A stretch of 64,000 bases of DNA from Acidobacteriota bacterium (lineage in GTDB: Bacteria; Acidobacteriota; Blastocatellia; Pyrinomonadales; Pyrinomonadaceae). The stretch covers positions 1-64,000 of the forward strand of contig JAHBSL010000002.1 in NCBI GenBank assembly GCA_019639135.1, read 5' to 3'. The position numbers and the translations under genes are program-made. Positions 35,284-44,045 of this stretch are shown one piece after another; positions within the stretch are counted from its first letter, which is position 1; the number at the start of each line of letters is the position of its first letter. Under the pieces are notes generated by a model that was not told where the DNA came from, did no database searches, and saw only the letters and a list, made by a program, of their open reading frames with translations.

Positions 35284-38031
35284 ATGGAAATCGCTAAAGC
35301 CTACGACCCGAAAACGGCTGAGGAAAGCCACTATCAGCGTTGGGAAGCGAACGGTTATTTCGCTCCTGAGATCAATGAAGACCCTGCCGCACCGACCTAC
35401 TCGATCGTCATTCCGCCGCCGAACGTAACGGGTTCGCTCCACATGGGCCATGCCCTCCAGCACACGATAATGGACGTGCTGACACGCTGGAAGCGGATGC
35501 AGGGCTTTCGAACGCTCTGGCTGCCGGGCACGGATCACGCCGGCATCTCAGTCCAGCGAAAGGTCGTAGAACAGCTTAAGAAGGACGAGGGGAAGTCGCC
35601 GCTCGATATCGGCCGCGAGGAGTTTATTCGCCGAGCCTGGGCCTGGAAGGAGCAATACGGCAATACGATCACGGAGCAGATGCGCCGCGAAGGTGTCTCG
35701 GTCGATTGGTCTCGGCATCGCTTCACTATGGATGAGAGTCTCTCGCTCGCCGTCCGCAACGTTTTCTGCACGCTCTACAAAGAGGGCTGGATCTATCGAG
35801 GGCTTCGGATCGTTAATTGGTGCCCGCGAGATAAAACGGTGCTCTCCGACCTTGAGGTCAAGGAAGAATCGAAGAAGGACGGTAAGCTCGTTTACCTCAA
35901 ATACCCTGTCAATGGAACCGACCGAACGATCACGGTCGCGACGACGCGTCCGGAAACGATGCTCGGCGACACGGCCGTTGCCGTCAATCCCTCGGACGAA
36001 CGTTACAAAGACCTGATCGGCAGAACTGTCGAACTGCCGCTGACCGACCGCGAGATCCCGATCATTGCCGATGAATATGTCGAAGCGGAGTTCGGCACCG
36101 GAGCGGTGAAGATCACACCGGCCCATGACCCCAACGACTACCTGGTTGGCGAGCGTCATGGGCTTGATCTGCTTCTTGTAATGAACGAGGACGGCACGAT
36201 GAACGCTGCGGCCGGCAAGGACTTCGACGGCATAGACCGCTTTGAGGCACGCAAGATTGTCGTCGAACGCTTCGAAGAACTCGGCCTGCTCGAAAAGATC
36301 GAGGACTACGAGGTCTCGCTCCCGATCTGCGAACGCTGCAAGACCGTGGTCGAGCCGATCCTTTCAAAGCAATGGTTCGTCAAGATGGACGAGATGCGCG
36401 ACATCGCTCTCGATCTGATGCGGTCCGAGGGCGTTCCGCACTTTCACCCGCAGGTCCCGCACGAAAAGGTCTATACAGCATGGCTGGAAAACCTAAAAGA
36501 TTGGACCATTTCTCGACAGCTCTGGTGGGGGCATCAGATCCCGGCGTGGTACGACAATGATGGCAACGTCTTCGTCGCCCGAACTGCCGTAGAGGCATAT
36601 GAACAGGCCGGAACCACCGAGCTGACCCAGGATCAGGACGTTCTCGACACGTGGTTCTCGTCCGGACTCTGGGCGTTCTCTACGTTAGGCTGGACAGGTG
36701 AAGTTAGGAGTGAGCCGTCAGCAGTTAGCAGAAAGGACGCGGGCTCAGATCTGCTCACTGCTAACCGCTTACCGCTCACCGATCTGGAAACCTTCCTCCC
36801 GACTGACGTCCTTGTCACTGGCCGAGACATCATCTTCCTCTGGGTTTCGCGGATGATAATGCTGACGAAGAAGTTCACTGGCAAGAAGGCATTTGAGGAC
36901 GTTGTTGTGACCGGCACCGTTTTGGGCAAGGACGGCAAACCGATGTCCAAGTCGCGCAACAACGGCGTCGATCCGTTGGAGATGTTCGATAAATTCGGCG
37001 TTGATGCGACACGGATCTACCTCGCATCTGTTGCGACCGGAGCCGACATCAAATGGAACGACACCGGCGTAGAAACATATCGTAACTTCGCTAACAAGAT
37101 CTGGAACGCGACGCGCTTCTGCCTGATGAATTCCGAGAATGCGGCCGTGGACCACGCGAGTTTAATGGATCGGTCGGCCCTTTCGCTTCCGGACAGGTGG
37201 ATCATTTCGCGGCTGAACCAGACGGCGATGGACGTTAACCGATCGCTTTCGAGGTATGAGTTCCACACGGCAGTTTCATTGCTTTATCACTTCGTCTGGG
37301 ACGATTTCTGCGATTGGTACATTGAGCTAAAGAAGGACGAGATCAACTCCGGCGATGTCGAGGCAACTTCACGGATCCTGACCATTCTTGAGATCGCCCT
37401 GCGGATGCTCCATCCATTTATGCCCTATCTGACCGAGGAACTCTGGCTGAAACTCCCGGGAATCTCGTCACAAATGCATGCCAAGGCATATCAGAATGCC
37501 GAGGCGACCATCATGCTCGCGGCGTTCCCGCCGGGTGACGCAAATGCGGTCGATCCGAATGCCGAGGCCGAAATGCACCTCGTGATCGATACTATCCGCC
37601 GTGTCCGTAATATCCGGACCGAGATGAACATCAAGCCCTCGGACCGCGTCGCCGTTCATGTCGCGGCGGCTGCGGAAAACCAGGCTATTCTCGCCGCAAA
37701 TGAGGCCCAGATCTTAAAGCTCGCACGGGCTGATAAATTGGTGTTGGGTGAAACGCTCGACGTTCCAAAGGCCTCGGCAAAAGCCGTGATCGCGAATGCC
37801 GAGATCGCGGTCCCGCTCGAGGGGCTGATCGATTTCGACAAGGAACGCGAAAGATTGCAGAACCAGATCAACAAACTTGATGTAGAATATCAGCGCCTGG
37901 CCGGGCAGCTTTCCAACGAAGATTTCGTCAACAAAGCCCCGGCCGAAAAGGTCGAAGCCCTTCGCGAGCGCAAAGCGGAGATCGAACAACAAACCGCAAC
38001 TCTCAATTCGAACCTGGAGGCTTTCAAGTAA
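35284..38031 (+). CDS. valS: Valyl-tRNA synthetase with an in-frame palindromic insertion
   Basis: The 915-aa class I synthetase charges tRNA-Val. HMGH (residues 53-56) is the HIGH motif, and KPMSKS (552-557) is the KMSKS loop. Between them lies the CP1 editing domain, with TTRPETMLGDTAVAVNP. The C-terminal part has an anticodon-binding domain and a coiled coil (ERLQNQINKLDVEYQRLAGQL). Residues about 476-499, between FSTLGW and the conserved PTDVLVTG, come from a 70-bp palindrome that most bacterial ValRS lack; reading frame is kept. The gene overlaps the next ORF by 1 bp (TAATG). Confidence 0.97.
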   Translation: MEIAKAYDPKTAEESHYQRWEANGYFAPEINEDPAAPTYSIVIPPPNVTGSLHMGHALQHTIMDVLTRWKRMQGFRTLWLPGTDHAGISVQRKVVEQLKKDEGKSPLDIGREEFIRRAWAWKEQYGNTITEQMRREGVSVDWSRHRFTMDESLSLAVRNVFCTLYKEGWIYRGLRIVNWCPRDKTVLSDLEVKEESKKDGKLVYLKYPVNGTDRTITVATTRPETMLGDTAVAVNPSDERYKDLIGRTVELPLTDREIPIIADEYVEAEFGTGAVKITPAHDPNDYLVGERHGLDLLLVMNEDGTMNAAAGKDFDGIDRFEARKIVVERFEELGLLEKIEDYEVSLPICERCKTVVEPILSKQWFVKMDEMRDIALDLMRSEGVPHFHPQVPHEKVYTAWLENLKDWTISRQLWWGHQIPAWYDNDGNVFVARTAVEAYEQAGTTELTQDQDVLDTWFSSGLWAFSTLGWTGEVRSEPSAVSRKDAGSDLLTANRLPLTDLETFLPTDVLVTGRDIIFLWVSRMIMLTKKFTGKKAFEDVVVTGTVLGKDGKPMSKSRNNGVDPLEMFDKFGVDATRIYLASVATGADIKWNDTGVETYRNFANKIWNATRFCLMNSENAAVDHASLMDRSALSLPDRWIISRLNQTAMDVNRSLSRYEFHTAVSLLYHFVWDDFCDWYIELKKDEINSGDVEATSRILTILEIALRMLHPFMPYLTEELWLKLPGISSQMHAKAYQNAEATIMLAAFPPGDANAVDPNAEAEMHLVIDTIRRVRNIRTEMNIKPSDRVAVHVAAAAENQAILAANEAQILKLARADKLVLGETLDVPKASAKAVIANAEIAVPLEGLIDFDKERERLQNQINKLDVEYQRLAGQLSNEDFVNKAPAEKVEALRERKAEIEQQTATLNSNLEAFK
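36710..36779. repeat. TTAGC-type palindromic element inside valS
   Basis: GTGAGCCGTCAGCAGTTAGC (36710-36729, extended by AG) is an imperfect inverted copy of CTGCTAACCGCTTACCGCTC (36758-36777, extended by AC). An AGATCT-centred core lies between them. The insertion keeps the valS frame and encodes about 24 residues. Confidence 0.85.
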
Positions 38032-38702
38032 TGAAGTGTTTTCTTTTCGTATGTCTGGTTACCTTTACGCAATTGGTTTGTTTTGCCAATAGCTATGCTC
38101 AGGAAGTGCAGATCTCACAAGTAGAATATCGAAGTGCTATAGACGCGGCTTACGCGCAATCCGAAAGAACCTTCCCCAGGAAAACAACCATTACAGAACG
38201 GGAGTTTGATGCGAGTGTTGTTTTCGACGAAACCGTTACCATACGAGAATATCTTTCCGCTGATCGAATCCGAGTAATTGAAACGTCGACGTACAAAGGA
38301 CAAAAAAGTTCGATAGAGATGGTGAGGGTAGGAAGCGTATTTTTCTGTCGTGAAGGCAGGCGGCGTTGGGAGAGATACAATGAGGATTGTTCGCCGAAGC
38401 GCATGACAGGGATTTCGAGTGACGTCGACGTCGAGTATAGCTACATCAAGTCTTCAGAGTTTTTGAACGGAGAGCGGAACGACGTTCTGGTTCACAGGAT
38501 GCGGTACTCATTCACTAATGAGAAAACGAAGAAGAAGACCCGTTGGCTAAACGAGTCTCGATACTGGCTCGCGAAGGATGGCAAACTACTACGACTAGAG
38601 AATCGAGCTATTAACGAAGACTCCGGGAAAACCGCTAGTTCGTTAATAGGCATTTATGAGTACGCCGTGAGCGACATAAAGATCGAAGCACCGATCCCTT
38701 GA
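38031..38702 (+). CDS. Unknown exported protein
   Basis: The 223-aa protein has a signal peptide (CFLFVCLVTFTQLVCFANSYAQ). The rest is a mixed beta-rich sequence with two cysteines (VFFCREGRRRWERYNEDC) that could pair. The pattern of a cleaved signal followed by a short lipoprotein-localisation-like fold is seen in many acidobacterial unknowns, but I cannot name a family. Its codon use looks more A/T-rich than valS, with which it shares the TAATG junction. A terminator follows. Confidence 0.7.
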   Translation: MKCFLFVCLVTFTQLVCFANSYAQEVQISQVEYRSAIDAAYAQSERTFPRKTTITEREFDASVVFDETVTIREYLSADRIRVIETSTYKGQKSSIEMVRVGSVFFCREGRRRWERYNEDCSPKRMTGISSDVDVEYSYIKSSEFLNGERNDVLVHRMRYSFTNEKTKKKTRWLNESRYWLAKDGKLLRLENRAINEDSGKTASSLIGIYEYAVSDIKIEAPIP

Positions 38703-38724
38703 CCGGGTTCTCCGATAGTAAAAA

Positions 38725-38788
38725 TGGCCGCGGGTGAGTGCGGAAACGGAGTTCCGAATTCCGCACTCATCCGTGGCCAAGTGTTTTT
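38725..38788 (+). terminator. Long-stem terminator
   Basis: TGGCCGCGGGTGAGTGCGGA on the left pairs, with few mismatches, with TTCCGCACTCATCCGTGGCC on the right, followed by AAGTGTTTTT. It can serve the exported protein gene and, on the other strand, the lipoprotein gene at 38815. Confidence 0.85.
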
Positions 38789-38814
38789 AGATCAAGCGAT
38801 AGGTCTTCGTCGGC

Positions 38815-39315
38815 CTAATTGCTGTCGTCGCTGTTTGTCGAGTTGTCCTCACTGTCATCGGTGGTTTCCGGTGTTGGAGCCGGAGCCTTTCCGGCTTCGA
38901 TCGTGACGGCAACCGTCTTCCCATCTTTTTTCTCGCCAGCCTCATTATGCATATCGGCCGTTAGAATATATTTCCCGCCGGGAATATTGCCCGGCAGCGG
39001 CAGCGAATAAGTCGCCGTTCCGCCGCCCTCCGGCACTGAAACATCGACGTTCGATCCCTTGATCATTTCACCTTTCGTCATTCCCTTCACATCGTCTGCC
39101 GAAAGATTAAACTTGACCGTCGTTTTGCTCATCGCATTTGAGATGACCGCCGCTCCGTATAAGGTCTCGCCTGCCTTGAAACTTGTCGCTTCCTGCGTCA
39201 CGGCCTTATCCTTGCCGACCTTGAAGCTGCTCATGTTTGCCGTGCTAAAGTTGCAGGCAAGCCCAACGGCGAGAAGTACGGCACATGCGGCCGCTAATTG
39301 AATTCTGTTTTTCAC
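38815..39315 (-). CDS. Unknown probable lipoprotein
   Basis: The 166-aa protein has a lipoprotein-like start (AAACAVLLAVGLACNFS), with Cys21 as the candidate lipidated residue; the box is imperfect because Gly sits at -3. The middle is a beta-rich domain (FKAGETLYGAAVISNAMSKTTVKF...GGKYILTADMHNEAG), reminiscent of small Ig-like folds. The last ~25 residues are acidic and Asn/Ser/Thr-rich. It stands alone between convergent and divergent neighbours. Function is unknown. Confidence 0.72.
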   Translation of the reverse strand: MKNRIQLAAACAVLLAVGLACNFSTANMSSFKVGKDKAVTQEATSFKAGETLYGAAVISNAMSKTTVKFNLSADDVKGMTKGEMIKGSNVDVSVPEGGGTATYSLPLPGNIPGGKYILTADMHNEAGEKKDGKTVAVTIEAGKAPAPTPETTDDSEDNSTNSDDSN

Positions 39316-39471
39316 CTGGATTCTCCTTTTGTCTGATCTTAATGTCCATTTTCACAGGCCGGGAGCGGGGCGCCCGGCCAATGTGCCAAATGATCAAAAG
39401 TTTCTAACCTCAATAACGAATCTTTGCTATCATTTGGGTCAGGGAATCGGAAATATTTCGCAGAAAGAGAT

Positions 39472-40329
39472 ATGAATTGGCTGGATAACGGAGAGGTCAT
39501 TTCGACCATCGGGCATTTTTTGGCTGAAGACATCGGCCGCGGGGATATTACAACCACGGCGACGGTGCCGGACGAGGTTCGCGGCATTGGCCGATTTTTG
39601 GCAAAGGAATATCTGGTCATCTGCGGGCTTAACATTGCCGAGGCCGTTTTTCTGCATCTTGACCCGGAAATTCCGGAGATCGAGACCGGCTTTCAGGATG
39701 GCGATGAGGTTGAGGAGGGCACGATCTTCGGCTCGCTCAAAGGCTTTGCCGATGTGCTTCTCACCGGCGAGCGGGTCGCGCTCAATCTGCTCCAGCGGAT
39801 GTCCGGCGTGGCGACTCTGACCCGGCAATACGTTCGAGCCGTCGAGGGGACGAACGCGGCGATCGTCGATACGCGCAAGACGACGCCCGGCCTTCGCTTG
39901 CTTGAAAAATATGCCGTAACGGTCGGCGGCGGTAAGAACCATCGGCTGGGCCTCGATGATGGAGTCCTGATCAAGGACAACCACATCACGCTCGCCGGCG
40001 GAGTTACCGAGGCTGTAATTGCCGCGAAACAGAAGGTCGGCCATCTTCACAAGATCGAGGTCGAGATCTCCAATTGGGCGCAGCTCCGCGAGGCGATCGA
40101 GGCCGGTGCGGACATCGTTATGCTCGATAATCAGTCGCCGGAAGAAGCGGCAAAGCTAGTAGAAATGTCGCGCAGCCTGAACCCGAATGTGCTTATCGAA
40201 GCCTCGGGCGGAATGGATCTCGACCGCGTTCGGTCCTATGCCGAGGCGGGCGTTGACCTGATCTCGGTCGGCCGGTTGACGCACTCGGCACGTGCCGTCG
40301 ATATTTCCTTCAAGATCCAGACCGTTTAA
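39472..40329 (+). CDS. nadC: Nicotinate-nucleotide pyrophosphorylase (quinolinate phosphoribosyltransferase)
   Basis: The 285-aa enzyme makes nicotinate mononucleotide from quinolinate and PRPP in NAD synthesis. The start is ATG 39472, preceded by AGAAAGAGAT. AEDIGRGDITT at the N-terminus, ALNLLQRMSGVATLTRQYV, VDTRKTTPGLRLLEKYAVTVGGGKNHR-type sequence and VMLDNQ late are hallmarks. Other nad genes are not nearby. Its end overlaps the convergent CPBP protease gene by 20 bp. Confidence 0.96.
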   Translation: MNWLDNGEVISTIGHFLAEDIGRGDITTTATVPDEVRGIGRFLAKEYLVICGLNIAEAVFLHLDPEIPEIETGFQDGDEVEEGTIFGSLKGFADVLLTGERVALNLLQRMSGVATLTRQYVRAVEGTNAAIVDTRKTTPGLRLLEKYAVTVGGGKNHRLGLDDGVLIKDNHITLAGGVTEAVIAAKQKVGHLHKIEVEISNWAQLREAIEAGADIVMLDNQSPEEAAKLVEMSRSLNPNVLIEASGGMDLDRVRSYAEAGVDLISVGRLTHSARAVDISFKIQTV

Positions 40330-41200
40330 GCCCGGGCACGAACCAGATCAATGCGGTCGAAATGAGCAAGGCTACGGTGCAGGCAATGCCGCCCTCGAGC
40401 CCGTAACTTCCGCCGGTAAGCCAAGCCGGCCCGGCATCGGTTTCCGTGAGAAGCGGTGCGGGAACAAGTTCACGCAGTCCGCTTACCTCGATGCCAAAAA
40501 ACGCCCCCTGCATCCAGTTCCACATTACGTGCAACCCGGTCGCGAACCAAAGGTCGCGGGTCCGTAGATACGCGACAGCAAACCAGATGCCGGCGAGAAA
40601 CGTATTTCCCCAGGAAAAAAGCGAGGCATTCGGGTTGGCGTTATGGACGGTCGCGAATAGCAACGAGGTAAGCACGATCGCAAAAAGCGTCAGCCGTGAG
40701 CGGTCGAACGTCTGAAAGATGTAACCGCGGAAAAGAGCTTCCTCGGCCGCACCGGCCGCAGCAAATACGGCGAACGAGAGCAGCATCGTTTGAATGATCG
40801 CCGAAGATCCGGCCGCATTGACCGAGAACGAAACCCCGCCGAATGCCCATGCAATCGCTATCGCAAGCGACAGCGTTCCCGCCCCAAGCAGACTGCCGAT
40901 AACCAGATTCTGCAACCAACCGGATGTAAACGATGCACCGAGCGAACTGAACGGCAGTCCTTCGAGCTTTCGAGCGCAGAGCCAGCCGATGAGCAAGGCC
41001 GCTGCCGTCATTAGTACGCCATTGACGAAAAGAAACGCTGATGAGCCCGGCCCGCTTTCGATGTCGAGCGGACTTGTAAGCACGAATGCGATGCCGCCGA
41101 GGAATATGCCCGCAACGAAGAAAAGCGCCGAAAAAACACCAAAGCGCCAGCCGCTTCTGAGTAGGCCGTCAGGCCCGAAGAATATTGACGAAACCGTCAT
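40310..41200 (-). CDS. CPBP family intramembrane glutamic protease
   Basis: The 296-aa polytopic protein has about eight membrane segments. The CPBP/Abi motifs are present: the Glu-Glu pair and Arg in AGAAEEALFRGYIFQTF, a His in FATVHNANPNAS, and a late His in GLHVMWNWMQG. Such proteins cleave or process membrane-anchored substrates; no substrate is evident here. The ATG at 41200 is preferred to a TTG three codons earlier. It is tail-to-tail with nadC. Confidence 0.9.
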   Translation of the reverse strand: MTVSSIFFGPDGLLRSGWRFGVFSALFFVAGIFLGGIAFVLTSPLDIESGPGSSAFLFVNGVLMTAAALLIGWLCARKLEGLPFSSLGASFTSGWLQNLVIGSLLGAGTLSLAIAIAWAFGGVSFSVNAAGSSAIIQTMLLSFAVFAAAGAAEEALFRGYIFQTFDRSRLTLFAIVLTSLLFATVHNANPNASLFSWGNTFLAGIWFAVAYLRTRDLWFATGLHVMWNWMQGAFFGIEVSGLRELVPAPLLTETDAGPAWLTGGSYGLEGGIACTVALLISTALIWFVPGLKRSGS

Positions 41201-41261
41201 GTTCTGCAAAGTTTAGCGAACTACCCTCGGCGGCACAATACGGCTGCCGGAACTTCCATTT

Positions 41262-43427
41262 ATGCTAAACTCTAGCAAAATGGCGACGGAAAAGAACAAG
41301 CCCGACCGGCGAAAAACGGCGATCTTGACAGGGATCTTCGTCGTCGTCTCGTTCGTCGTGCTTTTCCTGTTGCAGACCTCGAACCTCTGGAAAGATTTTT
41401 CGGTCCAGACGGCAAGCGACACGCTGCTTCTCTACGCGCTCTCATCGCTCAACTTCTTCGCCTTCATTATCTTCGGGTTCATCTTTCTCCGAAGCGTGCT
41501 TAAGCTCGTCCGCGAGCGTCGGCAGCTACAGCTTGGTTCGCGGATCAAGACGCGGCTGTTCCTCTACTTTTTTGCCATCAGCCTTTTGCCGATCGTAGCG
41601 ATGGCCGGCTTCTCTTATCTCTTTATGAACCGGGCGATCGAACGCTGGTTCTCGCAGATACCGGAGAATGTGCTGACGCAGGCCCGTGATGAGGCTATTG
41701 CCGATCATGCCGCCGGCCTGCTTCGCGACGCACGCGCCCTTGCGGCAGCGATCGGCGGACGCGAAGTGTCGGAGTCCGGCCTTCGTGAGATCGCGGAGGC
41801 GGCGAACCTCTCGCACATTGAGGTGGTCGATGCCCGCGGAAATGTATTAGCCTCTTCAACGAAGCTCGGCACGCCAGGACGGAAAGCCGAGCTCGACGAC
41901 CTATTGGCAAAAGCAAAGAGCGGAAGCCTGCCCGAGGTATATATAAACGAGGCCGGCGGGTTTGATGTCGTTACGACCGGGCTTACCGATGGAAGGAAGC
42001 TGCGTATAATCCCCGATAAGCTTTCGGGCGAGATCGCGGGACAGAGCTTTCAGGAATCGCTGGTCGAGTTTGACCGGATGAAGGAGCGTCAGATCACGGT
42101 CCGCCAGCTCGGCTTTCTAACTCTCGGCGTGCTGACATTCCTGCTCATCTTCGCTTCATCGTGGACGGCGATCTACGTTGCTCGCGGGCTGACCGACCCG
42201 ATCAAGGCACTCGCCGAAGGTGCGCGCGAGATCGCAAAGGGCAACCTCGGACATCGCGTGGACGCTCCGGCCGAAGACGAGCTTGCACTGCTGGTCGGAG
42301 CGTTCAATGAGATGTCCGGCAAGCTCGAGGAAAGCTCGGCGGAGATCCGCGAGCGGCGGCGATATATCGAGACCGTGCTCGATTCGCTCCCGACCGGCGT
42401 CGTCTCGCTCGATGCGGACGGACGCGTAACGACGATCAACCGTGCGGCGGTGCGGATGCTGAAGCTCGAAACGGCAGATTTCAAGGGACTCGAGCTCGGG
42501 ACGCTGCTCGGCGAGGAGAACCGCCGTGTGATCGAAACTCTCGTCTCGCGGGCAAGGCGGATCGGCCACGCCTCGGACCAAACGCAGCTCAGGCCCGAGA
42601 ATGAAGCGTCGATCGATGCGGTCGAGATACCGGTCGCGATAACGGCGACGGCGCTTGAGAATGAAGCCGGTGCGGTTGTCGTGATGGAAGATCTCTCGGA
42701 ACTCATCGCCGCACAGCGTGCCTCCGCCTGGCAGGAAGTGGCCCGCCGGATGGCACACGAGATCAAGAATCCGTTGACGCCTATTCAGCTTTCGGCCGAG
42801 CGGATCGCAAAGCGTTTTGCCGAGGCCAACGGAACCGCGGACGATATCCACACCACCGACGGCCAGACCGTAAAGGTGATTCGCGACGGCACCAGCACTA
42901 TAATCCGCGAGGTGCAATCGCTCAAGACGATGGTCGATGAGTTCTCTCGGTTTGCACGATTGCCGAACGCGAAACCGCAGCCCGGCGACCTCAACGAGAT
43001 TATCCGCCAGGCGGTGGCGATGTATGAGGGCCGCGGCGGCGAGGCACGGCTTGAAACTGAGCTGGCCGATGGCCTTCCGCCGACGATGCTCGACGCCGAG
43101 CAGATCAAACGCGTTTTTGTTAACCTGATCGAGAACGCCTACGAGGCATTTGAGGAGCATGGCGACGAGAATCTGATCCGCGTGACGACCCGCTATGAAT
43201 CGGCACGCGATATAATCGTCGCCGAGGTGACGGACAACGGAAAGGGAATTCAGCCGGCCGACCTTCAGCGGCTCTTTCAGCCATATTTTTCGACCAAGGG
43301 CCGCGGCACCGGCCTCGGCCTCGCGATAGTCCAGCGTATTATCAGCGAACACGGCGGCAAGATAATCGCCGCAGTAAACAAGCCAAAAGGCTCAAGGTTT
43401 ATCATTGAACTGACGATCCAAAGTTGA
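41262..43427 (+). CDS. NtrY-like sensor histidine kinase
   Basis: The 721-aa kinase starts at ATG 41262, or ATG 41280. Membrane segments near residues 21-43, 60-85 and 100-125, and another at about 285-307, frame a periplasmic sensor. A HAMP domain (GLTDPIKALAEGAREIAKGNLGHRV), a PAS domain (about 375-480) and HisKA (RRMAHEIKNPLTPIQLSAERI) with its phosphoaccepting His follow, then HATPase motifs TDNGKGI and GRGTGLGLAIVQRI. The layout and the downstream sigma54 activator match the NtrY/NtrX pair. An unrelated membrane gene now lies between the two. Confidence 0.93.
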   Translation: MLNSSKMATEKNKPDRRKTAILTGIFVVVSFVVLFLLQTSNLWKDFSVQTASDTLLLYALSSLNFFAFIIFGFIFLRSVLKLVRERRQLQLGSRIKTRLFLYFFAISLLPIVAMAGFSYLFMNRAIERWFSQIPENVLTQARDEAIADHAAGLLRDARALAAAIGGREVSESGLREIAEAANLSHIEVVDARGNVLASSTKLGTPGRKAELDDLLAKAKSGSLPEVYINEAGGFDVVTTGLTDGRKLRIIPDKLSGEIAGQSFQESLVEFDRMKERQITVRQLGFLTLGVLTFLLIFASSWTAIYVARGLTDPIKALAEGAREIAKGNLGHRVDAPAEDELALLVGAFNEMSGKLEESSAEIRERRRYIETVLDSLPTGVVSLDADGRVTTINRAAVRMLKLETADFKGLELGTLLGEENRRVIETLVSRARRIGHASDQTQLRPENEASIDAVEIPVAITATALENEAGAVVVMEDLSELIAAQRASAWQEVARRMAHEIKNPLTPIQLSAERIAKRFAEANGTADDIHTTDGQTVKVIRDGTSTIIREVQSLKTMVDEFSRFARLPNAKPQPGDLNEIIRQAVAMYEGRGGEARLETELADGLPPTMLDAEQIKRVFVNLIENAYEAFEEHGDENLIRVTTRYESARDIIVAEVTDNGKGIQPADLQRLFQPYFSTKGRGTGLGLAIVQRIISEHGGKIIAAVNKPKGSRFIIELTIQS
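43395..43412 (+). repeat. 18-bp direct repeat, copy A (in the kinase 3' end)
   Basis: AGGTTTATCATTGAACTG, coding RFIIEL near the kinase C-terminus, recurs exactly at 44014-44031, on the far side of the membrane gene. Confidence 0.9.
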
Positions 43428-43430
43428 TTT

Positions 43431-43934
43431 ATGTCGAGTAATTGGTTCAAGGCATATCGGGAATTAGTGGTACGAAGCCGTGCGATTGGAATCGTTGGGA
43501 CTTGCCTGATGATTCTGGCGGTTTTTAATGAGCTGTATGCGACTTATCAGTCGATGTTGATAGCCGAGATCGCGCTCGAACCTAACTGGCCCCGCGGTGT
43601 CTTGATTCAAGTCGGGTTGGTCGTGTTAGTTGGGATTGTTTTTTGTGTACGAGTAGGGGTCTTGTTGTTGGCGAAACGGCTATCCTTTCTTTGCCAGAGT
43701 TTCAGTTGGTGGCTGTCGTTCGCTGTGGCGGCATTGTACGTGTACCTCACCGCACCTTTTTACCAGGAGTCCACTGTCTGTGATGCAAACGGGATCTGTT
43801 ACGGCATCTATGACATGTCCCGCAGGTCTAACTTGGTTGTTCTTGTAACCTGGTTTTGGCCGATAATGAGTCTAGTTCGTTTTGCTACGACCGCTGCCTA
43901 TGCGGCATACACAGTGAGGCATAAATTAACGTGA
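43431..43934 (+). CDS. Unknown four-helix membrane protein, likely inserted between kinase and regulator
   Basis: The 167-aa protein has about four hydrophobic segments (IGIVGTCLMILAVFNELYA; GVLIQVGLVVLVGIVFCVRV; LSFAVAALYVYLTAPF; LVVLVTWFWPIMSLVRFA). Two cysteines (VCDANGICYG) lie in a loop. I do not recognise a family. It starts 3 bp after the kinase stop, but its T-rich codon use differs from the kinase. It sits between two copies of an 18-bp kinase-tail sequence, so it is probably a later arrival. Confidence 0.7.
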   Translation: MSSNWFKAYRELVVRSRAIGIVGTCLMILAVFNELYATYQSMLIAEIALEPNWPRGVLIQVGLVVLVGIVFCVRVGVLLLAKRLSFLCQSFSWWLSFAVAALYVYLTAPFYQESTVCDANGICYGIYDMSRRSNLVVLVTWFWPIMSLVRFATTAAYAAYTVRHKLT

Positions 43935-44013
43935 CAACTGTATTAGTGTTGATCATGAGCCGAGTTTCCGCAAAAGATGCTTCGCAGGTGCATGAGGACT
44001 TAGAAGCGTTTCC

Positions 44014-44031
44014 AGGTTTATCATTGAACTG
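44014..44031 (+). repeat. 18-bp direct repeat, copy B (kinase tail remnant)
   Basis: This is an exact second copy of AGGTTTATCATTGAACTG. In its frame it reads SRFIIELPVVN and then stops at the very start of the regulator gene, like an old kinase C-terminus. Confidence 0.9.
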
Positions 44032-44045
44032 CCGGTAGTTAATTG

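Noticed and set aside
42156..43352. 398-aa minus-strand frame
   Set aside because: It is antisense to the NtrY-like kinase core; composition is typical of a shadow frame.
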